From assembly GCF_003353175.1 (NCBI RefSeq), contig NZ_QHKS01000002.1, positions 62,001 through 126,000 on the forward strand: a stretch of DNA of 64,000 bases. The letters are read 5' to 3'. Position numbers and translations under genes: made by a program. Below the pieces are notes generated by a model, which saw nothing but the letters and a program-made list of their open reading frames with translations, did no database searches and was not told where the DNA came from. This DNA comes from Paraburkholderia lacunae. Its GTDB lineage: Bacteria; Pseudomonadota; Gammaproteobacteria; Burkholderiales; Burkholderiaceae. Positions 38,107-48,054 of this stretch are shown here, piece after piece; the stretch's first letter is position 1; each line of letters begins with the position of its first letter.

Positions 38107-39381
38107 TCAATCGCGGACCAGCTTGCGGCGCGGGCGGCCCATGCCGGCGTAGTCCGGCAGTGCGTCCACGGTTTTGCCGGCGGCCTTCGCGTAGAGCGGA
38201 AGCATGTCCGGCAAGCGCTTGATGATGTCCTGGCGGCGCGCCTGCGTGTACGGATGCACGTAGATGAAACCTTGCTCGCGATTGCTGCGCGTTGCCGTCG
38301 CCAGCTTGTCCCACAGCGTGACCGCCGCGCGCGGATCGAAGCCGGCGCGCGACGCGATATCGCTGCCGATCACGTCGGCTTCGGTTTCGTCGGTGCTCTC
38401 GTACTTCATTTCCAGCAACTGCGAGCCGATGCCGAGCGGCGCTGCGCCGAGATCGGCGAGCCCGAACAGCTGCGGAATCGCGCCCGATGAACCCAGTTGT
38501 CCCGCCTGTTGCTCGCCGAGCCGCTCGCGCGCATGTTCGCGCAATGCGTGCGCGATCTCGTGGCCGATCAGCGCGCCGAGTTCGTTGTCGTTCAGCCGCA
38601 CGCGGTCGAGCAGTCCGCTATACACGACGATCTTGCCGCCCGGCAGACAGTACATGCGGATATCGGGCGAGCGCACCACCGCCACATCCCACTTCCAGCC
38701 CTTCGCCCGCTCGTTCCATTTCAGCGAGTAAGGGATCAGCTTGTCGGCGATCGAACGCACGCGCGTGACGTGCGCGTCGGTGTCGCCGTACAGACGGTTC
38801 GCGTGGTCCGCGCCGCGCGCGATCTGGTCGAACTCTTCGGCGGCTTGCGCCTCGAGCATGGACGACGGAATCAGGTTGCGGAACACCACATATCCGCCGT
38901 AGCGCAATTGCGAGTTCGGGCCGTACGACGTGGACACCGGCGCGTTTGAAGCGCCGGGCGCCGACGTGGCCGCGGGCGCTTTTGCGCCCGTGAGCGGCAT
39001 GGCGGTAGGCGCGGGTGTCTTGGCCGTTACCGGCTGAGGAGACGCGGGCGGCGCGGGCGGCGGTGAAGCCTGCGGTGTGGCGGCGGCCGGTGCGCTGCCG
39101 GCAGTTGCGGCGCTATTCGCGCTGGGCGCCGCCGGTGCCGGGTTTTCGAGGGCGACTGTGCTCGGCGCCGATTTTGCCGGCGGCACGGTGGCCGGCGCCG
39201 ACGCACTGGTGGCGGCCGCCGGCGTTGCCGTTGCCGTCGCGTGTGCGCTCGACGGAGTGGCGAGCATGAGGCCGGCATAGCCGAACGCCAATGCAGCGTG
39301 GAACGCGGCGCGGCTGGCCTTGCTGAAGGCGGCCGAAGAGGCATCCGTGCGCATCGCGCGCTTTGGCACACGCACCGTCAC
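38107..39381 (-). CDS. Exported M48-family metalloprotease with long Pro/Ala linker
   Basis: A 424-residue protein with a signal peptide (hydrophobic FHAALAFGYAGLMLATPSS, then AHA), a roughly 110-residue Ala/Pro/Thr-rich linker and a C-terminal peptidase domain. The zinc motif is IGHEIAHALREHARE (HEIAH) and the third-ligand glutamate lies in YESTDETEADVIG. Similar to the periplasmic M48 proteases (LoiP/YcaL type). GTG 39381 overlaps the AmpG-like gene stop (GTGA) and TTGGAG lies nine bases upstream; an internal ATG at 39354 is the alternative start. Confidence 0.87.
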   Translation of the reverse strand: MTVRVPKRAMRTDASSAAFSKASRAAFHAALAFGYAGLMLATPSSAHATATATPAAATSASAPATVPPAKSAPSTVALENPAPAAPSANSAATAGSAPAAATPQASPPPAPPASPQPVTAKTPAPTAMPLTGAKAPAATSAPGASNAPVSTSYGPNSQLRYGGYVVFRNLIPSSMLEAQAAEEFDQIARGADHANRLYGDTDAHVTRVRSIADKLIPYSLKWNERAKGWKWDVAVVRSPDIRMYCLPGGKIVVYSGLLDRVRLNDNELGALIGHEIAHALREHARERLGEQQAGQLGSSGAIPQLFGLADLGAAPLGIGSQLLEMKYESTDETEADVIGSDIASRAGFDPRAAVTLWDKLATATRSNREQGFIYVHPYTQARRQDIIKRLPDMLPLYAKAAGKTVDALPDYAGMGRPRRKLVRD

Positions 39382-40772
39382 GACTGGTTTCTCCAAGGGG
39401 AGATCCGCAGCAGAAGCAGCATGCCGGGCAGTGCCAGCGCGGTACACACGATGAAGTAGTCGAACCAGCCGATCTTCGCGACCACGTAGCCGCTTGCCGC
39501 TGAAGCCAGCGTGCGCGGCACCGAAGCCAGGCTCGTGAACAGCGCGAACTGGGTGGCCGTGTAGCGCGGATCGGTGGTGCTGGCGATGTAGGCGGTGAAG
39601 GCCGCCATGGTCAGGCCGGTCGAGAAGGTTTCGAAGCCGTACACGAGTGCGAGCGCGACCGAGCGCGGTTCGAGCTGCACGGCCCAGTCGACGCCCACTG
39701 CTGCCAGCAGCCTGGTCGCGCCTTGGCTCACCCAGACGGCGATGTCGTAAATCGCCGTCAGACCGGGCGAGGCCGGCCCGAGATGCGCAAGCCACGCAAA
39801 ACCGAGCGTCGACACCATCTGCAGGATGCCGAAGATCCACAGGCCGCGGCCGATGCCGATCTTCATCAGCCAGATCCCGCCGACAATCCCGCCCGCGAGA
39901 CTCGCGCCAAACGCGGTGGTCTTCGCGATCACGCCGATCTGCGTGCGCGAAAAGCCGATGTCGAGGAAAAACGACGTGGACAGCGTGGTCGCCATCGTAT
40001 CGCCGAGCTTATACAGGAAGATGAAACCGAGCACGAACAGCGCGCCGCGCCAGCCGTCGCGTTGAATGAATTCGCTGAACGGCTGCACGATCGCTTCGCG
40101 CAGATTCTTGGGCGGCGTGCCGTGCACCTCGGGTTCGCGCACCACCAGCGTCATGATCATGCCGGGCAGCATGAACGCGCCGGTGACGATGAAAACGGTG
40201 GTCCACGGCAAGTGATCGGACAGAATCAGCGCCAGCGAACCCGGCACCAGCGCGGCGATTTTGTAAGCGTTCACATGCACCGCATTGCCGAGACCCTGCT
40301 GCGTGTCGCTCAGCAGCTCGCGCCGGTAGGCGTCGATCGCAATGTCCTGGCTCGCGCCGAAGAACGCGACCAGCGCCGTCAAGGCCGCGACGCTCCAGAT
40401 CGCGTCTTTGGGCGAGACGAAGCCGAGTGTGGCGATCGCTCCGGCGACCAGAATCTGCGTGACCAGCATCCAGCCGCGCCGTCTGCCCGGCCGCCAGCCC
40501 GGAAGACGCGGCACGTAGCGGTCCATCAGCGGCGCCCAGACGAATTTCCAGGTGTACGGGAACTGAATCAGCGCAAACAGGCCGATTTCCTTCAGATTGA
40601 CGCCTTCCGAGCGTAGCCACGCCTGCACCAGATAGACGAGCGTGAACAGCGGCAGTCCGGACGTAAAGCCGAGAAAGACGCAAATCAGCATGCGCGTATT
40701 CAGAAACGCGCGCCAGCCGGGATGTTCTTCGTGAGCGGTAAGTGCAGGCGCCTCGTGCGGCGGGTTCGACAT
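39378..40772 (-). CDS. ampG: AmpG-like muropeptide permease (MFS)
   Basis: A 464-residue major facilitator with about 12-14 hydrophobic helices. AmpG features: the N-terminal CVFLGFTSGLPLFTLVYLVQAWLRSEGVNL-type segment, the loop LIQFPYTWKFVWAPLMDRY and SQDIAIDAYRRELL. AmpG imports GlcNAc-anhydro-MurNAc peptides for wall recycling and, in many Gram-negatives, feeds the AmpR/AmpC beta-lactamase signal. The M48 protease is translationally coupled at its 3' end, and metW lies 14 bases upstream of its start. Confidence 0.9.
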   Translation of the reverse strand: MSNPPHEAPALTAHEEHPGWRAFLNTRMLICVFLGFTSGLPLFTLVYLVQAWLRSEGVNLKEIGLFALIQFPYTWKFVWAPLMDRYVPRLPGWRPGRRRGWMLVTQILVAGAIATLGFVSPKDAIWSVAALTALVAFFGASQDIAIDAYRRELLSDTQQGLGNAVHVNAYKIAALVPGSLALILSDHLPWTTVFIVTGAFMLPGMIMTLVVREPEVHGTPPKNLREAIVQPFSEFIQRDGWRGALFVLGFIFLYKLGDTMATTLSTSFFLDIGFSRTQIGVIAKTTAFGASLAGGIVGGIWLMKIGIGRGLWIFGILQMVSTLGFAWLAHLGPASPGLTAIYDIAVWVSQGATRLLAAVGVDWAVQLEPRSVALALVYGFETFSTGLTMAAFTAYIASTTDPRYTATQFALFTSLASVPRTLASAASGYVVAKIGWFDYFIVCTALALPGMLLLLRISPWRNQS

Positions 40773-40786
40773 GTGGATAGCTTGCG

Positions 40787-41395
40787 TTAGCTTTTCTTGA
40801 CGCGATAGACCGCAAGACTACCACGCCAGTTCACGCCCCACCGCACCGCCTGGCCGTCGTGCAGCACCACGCGGTCGAGAATTTCGATGCCGACCTCCGG
40901 TGCCAGCGCCTCGAAATCCTTGATGGTCAGCACCCGCACGTTCGGCGTGTTGTGCCACTGATAAGGTAGCGATTTCGACACCGGCATGCGGCCCTGCAAC
41001 ACCGAGAGCCGATGCGCCCAGTAGCCGAAATTCGGAAACGAGACGATGCATTCCTTGCCTACCCGCACCGTCTCGCGCAGGATCGCGGCCGTCTGATGAA
41101 TGGTTTGCAGCGTCTGCGAGAGGATCGCGAAGTCGAAGCTGGCGTCCTCGAACAGACGCAGGCCGTCTTCCAGGTTCTGCTGGATCACATTGACGCCGTT
41201 TTGCGTCGACGCCAGCACGCCGGCGTCGTTGATTTCGATACCGTAGCCCTGCACGTCCAGTTCTTCGGTCAGCAGCGACAGCAGCGAGCCGTCGCCGCAG
41301 CCCAGGTCGAGCACGGTGGCACGGGGTTCGACCCAGCGGGCGATCGCGCGGAAGTCCGGGCGCAGCGCCAGATAATCGAGAGCGCGCTGGTTCAT
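40787..41395 (-). CDS. metW: Methionine biosynthesis protein MetW
   Basis: A 202-residue class I methyltransferase-fold protein. Motif I is [15 protein letters not shown] (about 29-43); family segments GYGIEIND and [23 protein letters not shown] are present. MetW accompanies MetX in many proteobacteria and supports homoserine acyltransferase function, apparently without a known methylation reaction. Its ATG overlaps the metX stop by four bases, so the two are translated together. Confidence 0.94.
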   Translation of the reverse strand: MNQRALDYLALRPDFRAIARWVEPRATVLDLGCGDGSLLSLLTEELDVQGYGIEINDAGVLASTQNGVNVIQQNLEDGLRLFEDASFDFAILSQTLQTIHQTAAILRETVRVGKECIVSFPNFGYWAHRLSVLQGRMPVSKSLPYQWHNTPNVRVLTIKDFEALAPEVGIEILDRVVLHDGQAVRWGVNWRGSLAVYRVKKS

Positions 41396-42537
41396 GCGTT
41401 CACCTCGTTCGCAATGCGTTCGTAATAGGCGCGCATCAGGTTGTGATAGCGCGCGTCGTCGAGCAGGAAGGCGTCGTGGCCGTGCGGCGCGTCGATCTCC
41501 GCGTAGGTCACCGTGCGCTTGTGGTCGAGCAGCGCCTTCACCAGTTCACGCGAGCGGGCCGGCGCGAACCGCCAGTCGGTCGAGAAGCTGGCGATCAGGT
41601 ATTTCGCGGTGGTGTGCGCGACGGCGGCGGTCAGATCGCCGTCGAAGGCTTTGGCCGGATCGAAATAATCGAGCGCGCGGGTGATCAGCAGATAGGTGTT
41701 CGCGTCGAAGTAGTCGGCGAATTTGTCGCCCTGGTAGCGTAGATACGACTCCACCTCGAACTCGACGTCGAAGTTGAAGTTGTACTCGTCCACCGCGCCT
41801 TCCGCGCGGCGCAGCGCCCGGCCGAATTTCTCGGCCATGTCGTCGTCCGACAGATAGGTGATGTGGCCGATCATCCGCGCGACGCGCAGGCCGCGTTTCG
41901 GCTTCACGTTGTGCGCGTAGTAGTTGCCGCCGTGGAAGTCGGGGTCGGACAGGATCGCCGAGCGCGCCACCTCGTTGAAGGCGATGTTCTGCGCGGAGAG
42001 CTTCGGCGTGGAGGCGACCACGATGCAATGGCCGACGCGCTCCGGATACATCATGCTCCACGCGAGCGCCTGCATGCCGCCGAGGCTTCCGCCCATCACC
42101 GCGGCAAAGCGGGTGATGCCGAATTCATCGGCGACGCGCGCCTGGGCATTGACCCAGTCTTCGACCGTCACGACGGGAAACGTCGCGCCGTACGGCTTGC
42201 CGGTGGCCGGATCGATGCTCATCGGGCCGGTCGAGCCGAAGCACGAGCCCAGGTTGTTCACGCCGATCACGAAGAACTGGTTGGTGTCGAGCGGCTTGCC
42301 CGGACCGACCATGTTGTCCCACCAGCCGATGTCCTTCGGATTGTCGGCATACACGCCCGCCACATGATGCGAAGCGTTGAGCGCGTGACACACCAGCACG
42401 GCATTGCTGCGTGCGGCGTTGAGCGTGCCGTAGGTCTCGACCATCAGGTCGTAACCGGCGAGCGAACTGCCGTTCTGCAAGCGCAGCGGCTCGCTGAAAT
42501 GCATTTTTTGGGGAGCGACGATACCGATCGATTCCAT
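41392..42537 (-). CDS. metX: Homoserine O-acyltransferase MetX (probably succinyl-specific)
   Basis: A 381-residue alpha/beta-hydrolase-fold enzyme that activates homoserine for methionine synthesis. The nucleophile elbow is [15 protein letters not shown] (serine near 150), the oxyanion region [12 protein letters not shown], and the catalytic histidine lies in [12 protein letters not shown]. MetX of Burkholderia relatives coupled to MetW is reported to use succinyl-CoA (MetXS), although the fold is of the MetX and not the MetA type; the sequence alone does not settle this. A 220-nt leader precedes it, holding a SAM-II-like element. Confidence 0.95.
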   Translation of the reverse strand: MESIGIVAPQKMHFSEPLRLQNGSSLAGYDLMVETYGTLNAARSNAVLVCHALNASHHVAGVYADNPKDIGWWDNMVGPGKPLDTNQFFVIGVNNLGSCFGSTGPMSIDPATGKPYGATFPVVTVEDWVNAQARVADEFGITRFAAVMGGSLGGMQALAWSMMYPERVGHCIVVASTPKLSAQNIAFNEVARSAILSDPDFHGGNYYAHNVKPKRGLRVARMIGHITYLSDDDMAEKFGRALRRAEGAVDEYNFNFDVEFEVESYLRYQGDKFADYFDANTYLLITRALDYFDPAKAFDGDLTAAVAHTTAKYLIASFSTDWRFAPARSRELVKALLDHKRTVTYAEIDAPHGHDAFLLDDARYHNLMRAYYERIANEVNA

Positions 42538-42610
42538 TCATTCCGCCATTTAACAAAGCAGGGCGGCTAGACGGCGTCGGCAAAGCACGGAGGAGGCGAC
42601 TGTGTGCGGG

Positions 42611-42702
42611 GCTGACGACCTCTTTAGCCGCATTTGTAATGAACCCCGGGATGGTTCCCGGCAGTTCGCGCGCCCGCAATCGAGTCAGCAAATCGGCGCG
42701 TC
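42611..42702 (-). promoter_or_regulatory. SAM-II (SAM-alpha) riboswitch-like element upstream of metX
   Basis: Reading the minus strand: P1 CGCGCC (42700-42695) pairs with GGCGCG (42674-42669). Its loop starts GATTTG and ends ATTGCG, matching the SAM-II loop. The downstream conserved segment AAATGCGGCTAAAGAGG (42635-42619) corresponds to AAAUGUAGCUAAAAAGG of the type example. GACTC in the loop (42686-42682) can pair with GAGGTC (42622-42617) with one bulged G, giving the expected pseudoknot. Between P1 and the conserved segment an extra perfect hairpin CCGGGA-ACCA-TCCCGG is inserted. The location before metX, a SAM-pathway gene, fits. Not tested with a covariance model. Confidence 0.75.
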
Positions 42703-42764
42703 GGATGTTCAAGGTGTTCTGCATTGCGGCCTCAAGTGCATCGAGGGGCCGCAGTCAGGCGCAA

Positions 42765-42770
42765 AGTATA
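42765..42770 (-). promoter_or_regulatory. Candidate -10 element of metX-metW
   Basis: TATACT on the minus strand lies about 60 bases before the SAM-II-like aptamer, placing the start near 42757 and the whole aptamer in the transcript. No convincing -35 was seen. A G/C-rich hairpin (TGCGGC...GCCGCA, 42728-42753) opens the leader. Confidence 0.45.
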
Positions 42771-42832
42771 GCGGAAATTCTCACGCGGCAGCATCGTAGA
42801 CGCTCGCATGAAGCCGCGCATGCCCGCGCGGG

Positions 42833-43537
42833 CTACTGAAGAATCAGCAGCAACTGGGCGTCGGCGTGTTCAGCGGGCGGGCGCGCAAAGCCGCTGCGCA
42901 CGTAGCGGTGCCAGCGGCCGATGATATAGCTCAGCAGCAGGCTCGCGCGGATCGCCGGATCGTAGCTGGCGGGCAGCGGGACACCATGGTTCACGCTCCC
43001 GGCGCTCGCGCCGGCAGGTGCATCGGCAGTTGCACCCGCCTCCATTTGAGCGAGCCGCAGACACTGCTTCAACGACGCTTCGACCCGCTCCAGCATCTGA
43101 TTGACGCGTTCGGTGAGCCGCTCATGCTCGCCGACCAGCGCCTCGCATGTCAGCACGCGCGTCATGCCGGGATTCCTCGCGGGGAAATTGAGCAGCATCA
43201 GCGCGATCGAACGCGCTTGCAGGACGCCGTTGCTTTCCTTGTCGGCGATCTGGTTGATCAGGCCGAAGATGGTTTGTTCGATGAACTCGATCAGCCCTTC
43301 GAACATTTGCGCCTTGCTGGCGAAATGCCGGTACAGCGCGGCTTCCGAGACGCCCAGGCGGGCGGCGAGCGCCGCCGTGGTGATCTTTTCGTTCTTCGGC
43401 GCCTCCAGCATCGCGGCGAGCGTCTGGAGGATGTGCACGCGGCGCTCGCCCGGCTTCAGGCGCGGCGCGCGCGGGTTTGCCGCGGGGTCGGGCTCGTGTT
43501 CGGCTACGGCTTCGTCAGGCTTGTCGATCGGCTGCAT
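42833..43537 (-). CDS. slmA: Nucleoid occlusion factor SlmA (TetR family)
   Basis: A 234-residue TetR-fold protein. The HTH spans about 40-80 (ITTAALAARLGVSEAALYRHFASKAQM split across helices), and the all-helical ligand domain follows. The sequence PKNEKITTAALAARLGVSEA and the length match the SlmA group, which binds chromosome sites and blocks FtsZ assembly over the nucleoid. An Ala/Gly-rich insertion (about 183-200) is present. ATG 43537 lies inside the 3' end of the pyrimidine nucleotidase gene (34-base overlap), so expression is coupled to it. Confidence 0.88.
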   Translation of the reverse strand: MQPIDKPDEAVAEHEPDPAANPRAPRLKPGERRVHILQTLAAMLEAPKNEKITTAALAARLGVSEAALYRHFASKAQMFEGLIEFIEQTIFGLINQIADKESNGVLQARSIALMLLNFPARNPGMTRVLTCEALVGEHERLTERVNQMLERVEASLKQCLRLAQMEAGATADAPAGASAGSVNHGVPLPASYDPAIRASLLLSYIIGRWHRYVRSGFARPPAEHADAQLLLILQ

Positions 43538-44295
43538 GTCTGTCGTCCCTTCAGTCGCACCGAGCGGGTGCCCAGTCGTAACGATTTTAACGAACGAATG
43601 CACTGGTCGACATAGTGCGGCCGGCCGGTGCCCGGCAGACGCGTCGGCACGCCGTCCGCATGCGGCTTGCGCGGCAGATGGCCAGTGATCCACACGGTGC
43701 GGATGCCGAGCCGCCGATAGTTCTTCAGATGCGAACGCGTGTCTTCGACGAGGATCGCGTCTTTGAGCGACACGTGCGCGTCGCGCATCGCCTTGCGCAG
43801 CATGGCGTGGTCGGGTTTGGCGCGCCAGCCGCGCCGGTCGCGCATGTGCTCGATCGCGATCACTTGCTCGAACAGGCGCTCGCTGCCCAGTTCGGCCAGC
43901 ACGGCGCGCGCATAGGCTTCCGGGGCGTTGGTCAGCACGATCTTGCGGCCCGGCAGCGCCGCGACGAGGCGCGCGATCCCGCGCTCATGGCGGATCATCG
44001 AACCCAGATCGGCAAACGTGTGCACGACCTTGAGGAAATCGTTCGGATCGAGCGGATGGTGCCGCGCGAGCCCAAGCAAGGTCGCGCCGTAGCGCTGCGT
44101 GTAGCCGTTGCGCAGGCGGTTGGCTTCGTCGATCTCGACTTGCAGCGCGTCGATGATGTACTGCGTCATCGCGTGGTTGATCGCCGGAAAGATTGCGTGC
44201 GACGCGTGGTGCAGCGTGTTGTCGAGATCGAACAGCCAGACCGGACGCCCGCCTGCGATGTGCGGACGACGGCGCCGGAAAGTGGGAGTGCGCAT
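43504..44295 (-). CDS. Pyrimidine 5'-nucleotidase (HAD superfamily)
   Basis: A 263-residue haloacid dehalogenase-fold phosphatase. Motif I is VWLFDLDNTLHHA (about 19-31) with the nucleophile and acid aspartates; motif II is KIVLTNAPE; motif III/IV lie in RGWRAKPDH and ILVEDTRSHLKNY. The yeast SDT1/PHM8-like pyrimidine 5'-nucleotidase family fits the cap and length. The end runs 34 bases into slmA. The last 25 residues are basic and may result from that overlap. Confidence 0.87.
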   Translation of the reverse strand: MRTPTFRRRRPHIAGGRPVWLFDLDNTLHHASHAIFPAINHAMTQYIIDALQVEIDEANRLRNGYTQRYGATLLGLARHHPLDPNDFLKVVHTFADLGSMIRHERGIARLVAALPGRKIVLTNAPEAYARAVLAELGSERLFEQVIAIEHMRDRRGWRAKPDHAMLRKAMRDAHVSLKDAILVEDTRSHLKNYRRLGIRTVWITGHLPRKPHADGVPTRLPGTGRPHYVDQCIRSLKSLRLGTRSVRLKGRQTCSRSTSLTKP

Positions 44296-44510
44296 GATAA
44301 GAGGAGCCGGCTAGCGGCGTGCTGCCGCGCCGCGCGGCGAACGCGAGCGGTTCGCGTTGCGGGCTGCGGCAGGACAGGGATGTTTATTTTCGCGCGCTTG
44401 GGCGGCGCGTGGCGTACCGATCGACGTCGCGAGCACGGATGGGCACAGGCAAGGGGACATGCATGGCGCGCAGGTTGAGCGCGCCATGCATGCCATGCCT
44501 GAGGCGGGGA

Positions 44511-45900
<1,390 letters not shown>

Positions 45901-46081
45901 AACCGGTGCGCTATGGCGATTACGCCGTGCGGACACCGGTCGGTCGCGAGCGCGCTCAGAGCGCGTGCGGCGGCTTCGAGCCAGTTGGCCTGCGCTTGTA
46001 CGGTGCTAGCGGAAAAATTCCATGCTACCGGCGCGGCATCTCGAGGTGAGTCAGACACGTCCGAACAGGTAAACTGGCGTC

Positions 46082-47392
46082 ATGCATCGGATAACCAACA
46101 CCGGCCGGGTCAATCTCGGTCATCTGTTCTGGCTGCGCAGCCTCGCCATCATCGGCCAACTGGTGACGATCGCGTTCGTGCAGACCTTCATCGGCGTGCA
46201 CCTGCCGTTGCCCGCGATGTTGCTCGTGATCTCACTCGAAGTGATCTTCAACGGACTCACCTGGTGGCGCGTCTCGCAGCAACGGCCCGAGTCCAACCTC
46301 GAATTGTTCGGCCAGATCTGGGTCGATCTGGGCGCGTTGTCGGCGCTGCTGTTTCTGTCCGGCGGCACGACCAATCCGTTTGTGTCGCTGTATCTGCCGT
46401 CTCTCGCGATTGCCGCGGCCGTGTTGCCCTGGCATCTGATGGCGTGGCTCGCGGCGTTCGCGGTGGCCTGCTACGCAGTGCTCGGTTTCGATTCGGTCCC
46501 GCTCAATCTCGATAACCCCGCCAATCTGTTCGATTACTATCGCGCCGGCATGTGGGTGAACTTCATGGTCAGCGTCGGCTTGATTGCATGGTTCGTGGCG
46601 CGTATGTCGCGAGCGCTGCGGCTACATGACGCAGCGCTCGGCGAGGCCCAGCAGCGCTTGCTGCACGACGAGCGCGCGGTCGCGCTCGGCGTGCAGGCTG
46701 CCACCGTCGCGCACGAAATCGGCACGCCGCTGTCTACCATTGCGATCCTGTCGGAAGAATTGCGCGGCGCCGCGCGCACGGATCAGGGCCTCGCGCCCTA
46801 TGCCGCCGATCTCGAACTGCTCGAACAGCAAATGACGTTATGTACCTCGGCGCTCGCGCGGCTGCGCAGCCGCGCATCGACGCCGAGCAATCGGCAACGC
46901 GTCGCCGAGTGGCTCGAATCGTTCGGTGAACAATGGCGCTTGCGCCATCCGCATGTGAAATTCGAACGGCTCGGCGTGCCGCCTGCGGAGGTCAGCCTTG
47001 ACGACACGGTTGCCGTCAGCCAGATTCTCACGATTCTGCTGGACAACGCAGCGCGTGCTAGCCGCGATCGTGTGACGCTGGCATGCAGGCTCGCGATGCA
47101 GGGCGACCAGATCGAATTCGAAGTATGCGACGCGGGCCCCGGCATTCCGCCGGCGCTGCGCGGTTCGCTCGGCGCGATGCCGGTCGACAGTACACAGGGC
47201 GGACACGGCGTGGGTCTTTACCTGGCATTCTCTGCGGCAGCGCGTCTGGGCGGTTCGATCGAACTGACCGACGTCAGTGAGATCAAGCCGCGTGGTACGC
47301 GCGCGGTGCTGCGGCTGCCGCTCGCGGCACACAAAATATCCGGCACGGGCCGTCGCGGCGCCGCGCCATCCAACACGGAGAAACAGGCATGA
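46082..47392 (+). CDS. regB: Redox-responsive sensor histidine kinase, RegB/PrrB/ActS family
   Basis: A 436-residue kinase with six hydrophobic helices (about 20-175). It carries the quinone-responsive heptapeptide GGTTNPF (94-100) characteristic of RegB, the H-box VAHEIGTPLST with His211, and a cysteine at 254 in the dimerisation region, plausibly equivalent to the redox-active Cys265 of Rhodobacter RegB. N-box LDNAARAS and G-box GGHGVGLYLAF complete the ATPase domain. It should signal the redox state of the quinone pool. Its stop overlaps the regA start (ATGA). Confidence 0.9.
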   Translation: MHRITNTGRVNLGHLFWLRSLAIIGQLVTIAFVQTFIGVHLPLPAMLLVISLEVIFNGLTWWRVSQQRPESNLELFGQIWVDLGALSALLFLSGGTTNPFVSLYLPSLAIAAAVLPWHLMAWLAAFAVACYAVLGFDSVPLNLDNPANLFDYYRAGMWVNFMVSVGLIAWFVARMSRALRLHDAALGEAQQRLLHDERAVALGVQAATVAHEIGTPLSTIAILSEELRGAARTDQGLAPYAADLELLEQQMTLCTSALARLRSRASTPSNRQRVAEWLESFGEQWRLRHPHVKFERLGVPPAEVSLDDTVAVSQILTILLDNAARASRDRVTLACRLAMQGDQIEFEVCDAGPGIPPALRGSLGAMPVDSTQGGHGVGLYLAFSAAARLGGSIELTDVSEIKPRGTRAVLRLPLAAHKISGTGRRGAAPSNTEKQA

Positions 47393-47931
47393 GCGATATG
47401 AATTTTCTGGTGATCGACGACGACGAGGTGTTCTCCGGCATCCTCGCCCGCGGTCTGACTCGGCGCGGCTACACGGTGGCCGAAGCGCACAACGCGGACG
47501 AGGCGATCAAGCTCGCGAACCTGCAGAAGTTCGGCCAGATTACGGTTGACCTGCACCTGGGCAACGATTCGGGCCTCACGCTCGTCGCGCCGTTGCGCGA
47601 CTTGCAGCCGGACGCGCGGATGCTGGTGCTGACCGGCTATGCGAGCATCGCCACCGCGGTGCAAGCGGTGAAAGACGGCGCGGATAACTATCTGGCGAAA
47701 CCCGCCAACGTCGAAACGATTTTGTCGGCGCTGCAAAGCGAAGCGAGCGCATTGCAAGCTGAAGAGGCGATCGAGCATCCCACGCCGCTGTCGGTCGCGC
47801 GTCTCGAGTGGGAGCATATTCAACGCGTGCTCGCTGAGCACGGCGGCAATATTTCGGCGACCGCGCGTGCGCTGAACATGCATCGTCGAACGTTGCAGCG
47901 CAAGTTGGCCAAGCGGCCGGTCAAGCAGTAA
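47389..47931 (+). CDS. regA: Response regulator, RegA/PrrA/ActR family
   Basis: A 180-residue regulator: receiver domain (FLVIDDDEVFSGIL, phosphoacceptor Asp in ITVDLHLGNDSG, VLTGYASIATAVQAVKDGAD, lysine in AKPANVE), a proline-containing linker, and a C-terminal Fis-type HTH (GGNISATARALNMHRRTLQRKLAKRP) that is nearly invariant in this family. RegA controls respiration, carbon and nitrogen assimilation in response to redox in related bacteria. A strong terminator follows. In this window the redox-linked formate dehydrogenase is a plausible, untested target. Confidence 0.92.
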   Translation: MSDMNFLVIDDDEVFSGILARGLTRRGYTVAEAHNADEAIKLANLQKFGQITVDLHLGNDSGLTLVAPLRDLQPDARMLVLTGYASIATAVQAVKDGADNYLAKPANVETILSALQSEASALQAEEAIEHPTPLSVARLEWEHIQRVLAEHGGNISATARALNMHRRTLQRKLAKRPVKQ

Positions 47932-47966
47932 GCGCCGGGTCTTTCGTTAGCAAGCCAGAACGCCAG

Positions 47967-48002
47967 GCGGGCTGCCTTTCGCAAGGCAGCCCGCTTTTTT
48001 TA
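47967..48002 (+). terminator. Terminator of regBA
   Basis: GCGGGCTGCCTT (47967-47978), loop TCGC, AAGGCAGCCCGC (47983-47994), then seven Ts: a perfect 12-bp stem. Confidence 0.93.
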
Positions 48003-48054
48003 CGCCTCACACAAGATGCGATGAGGCGCAGGTTCTAATGCAACATCAGCGACA

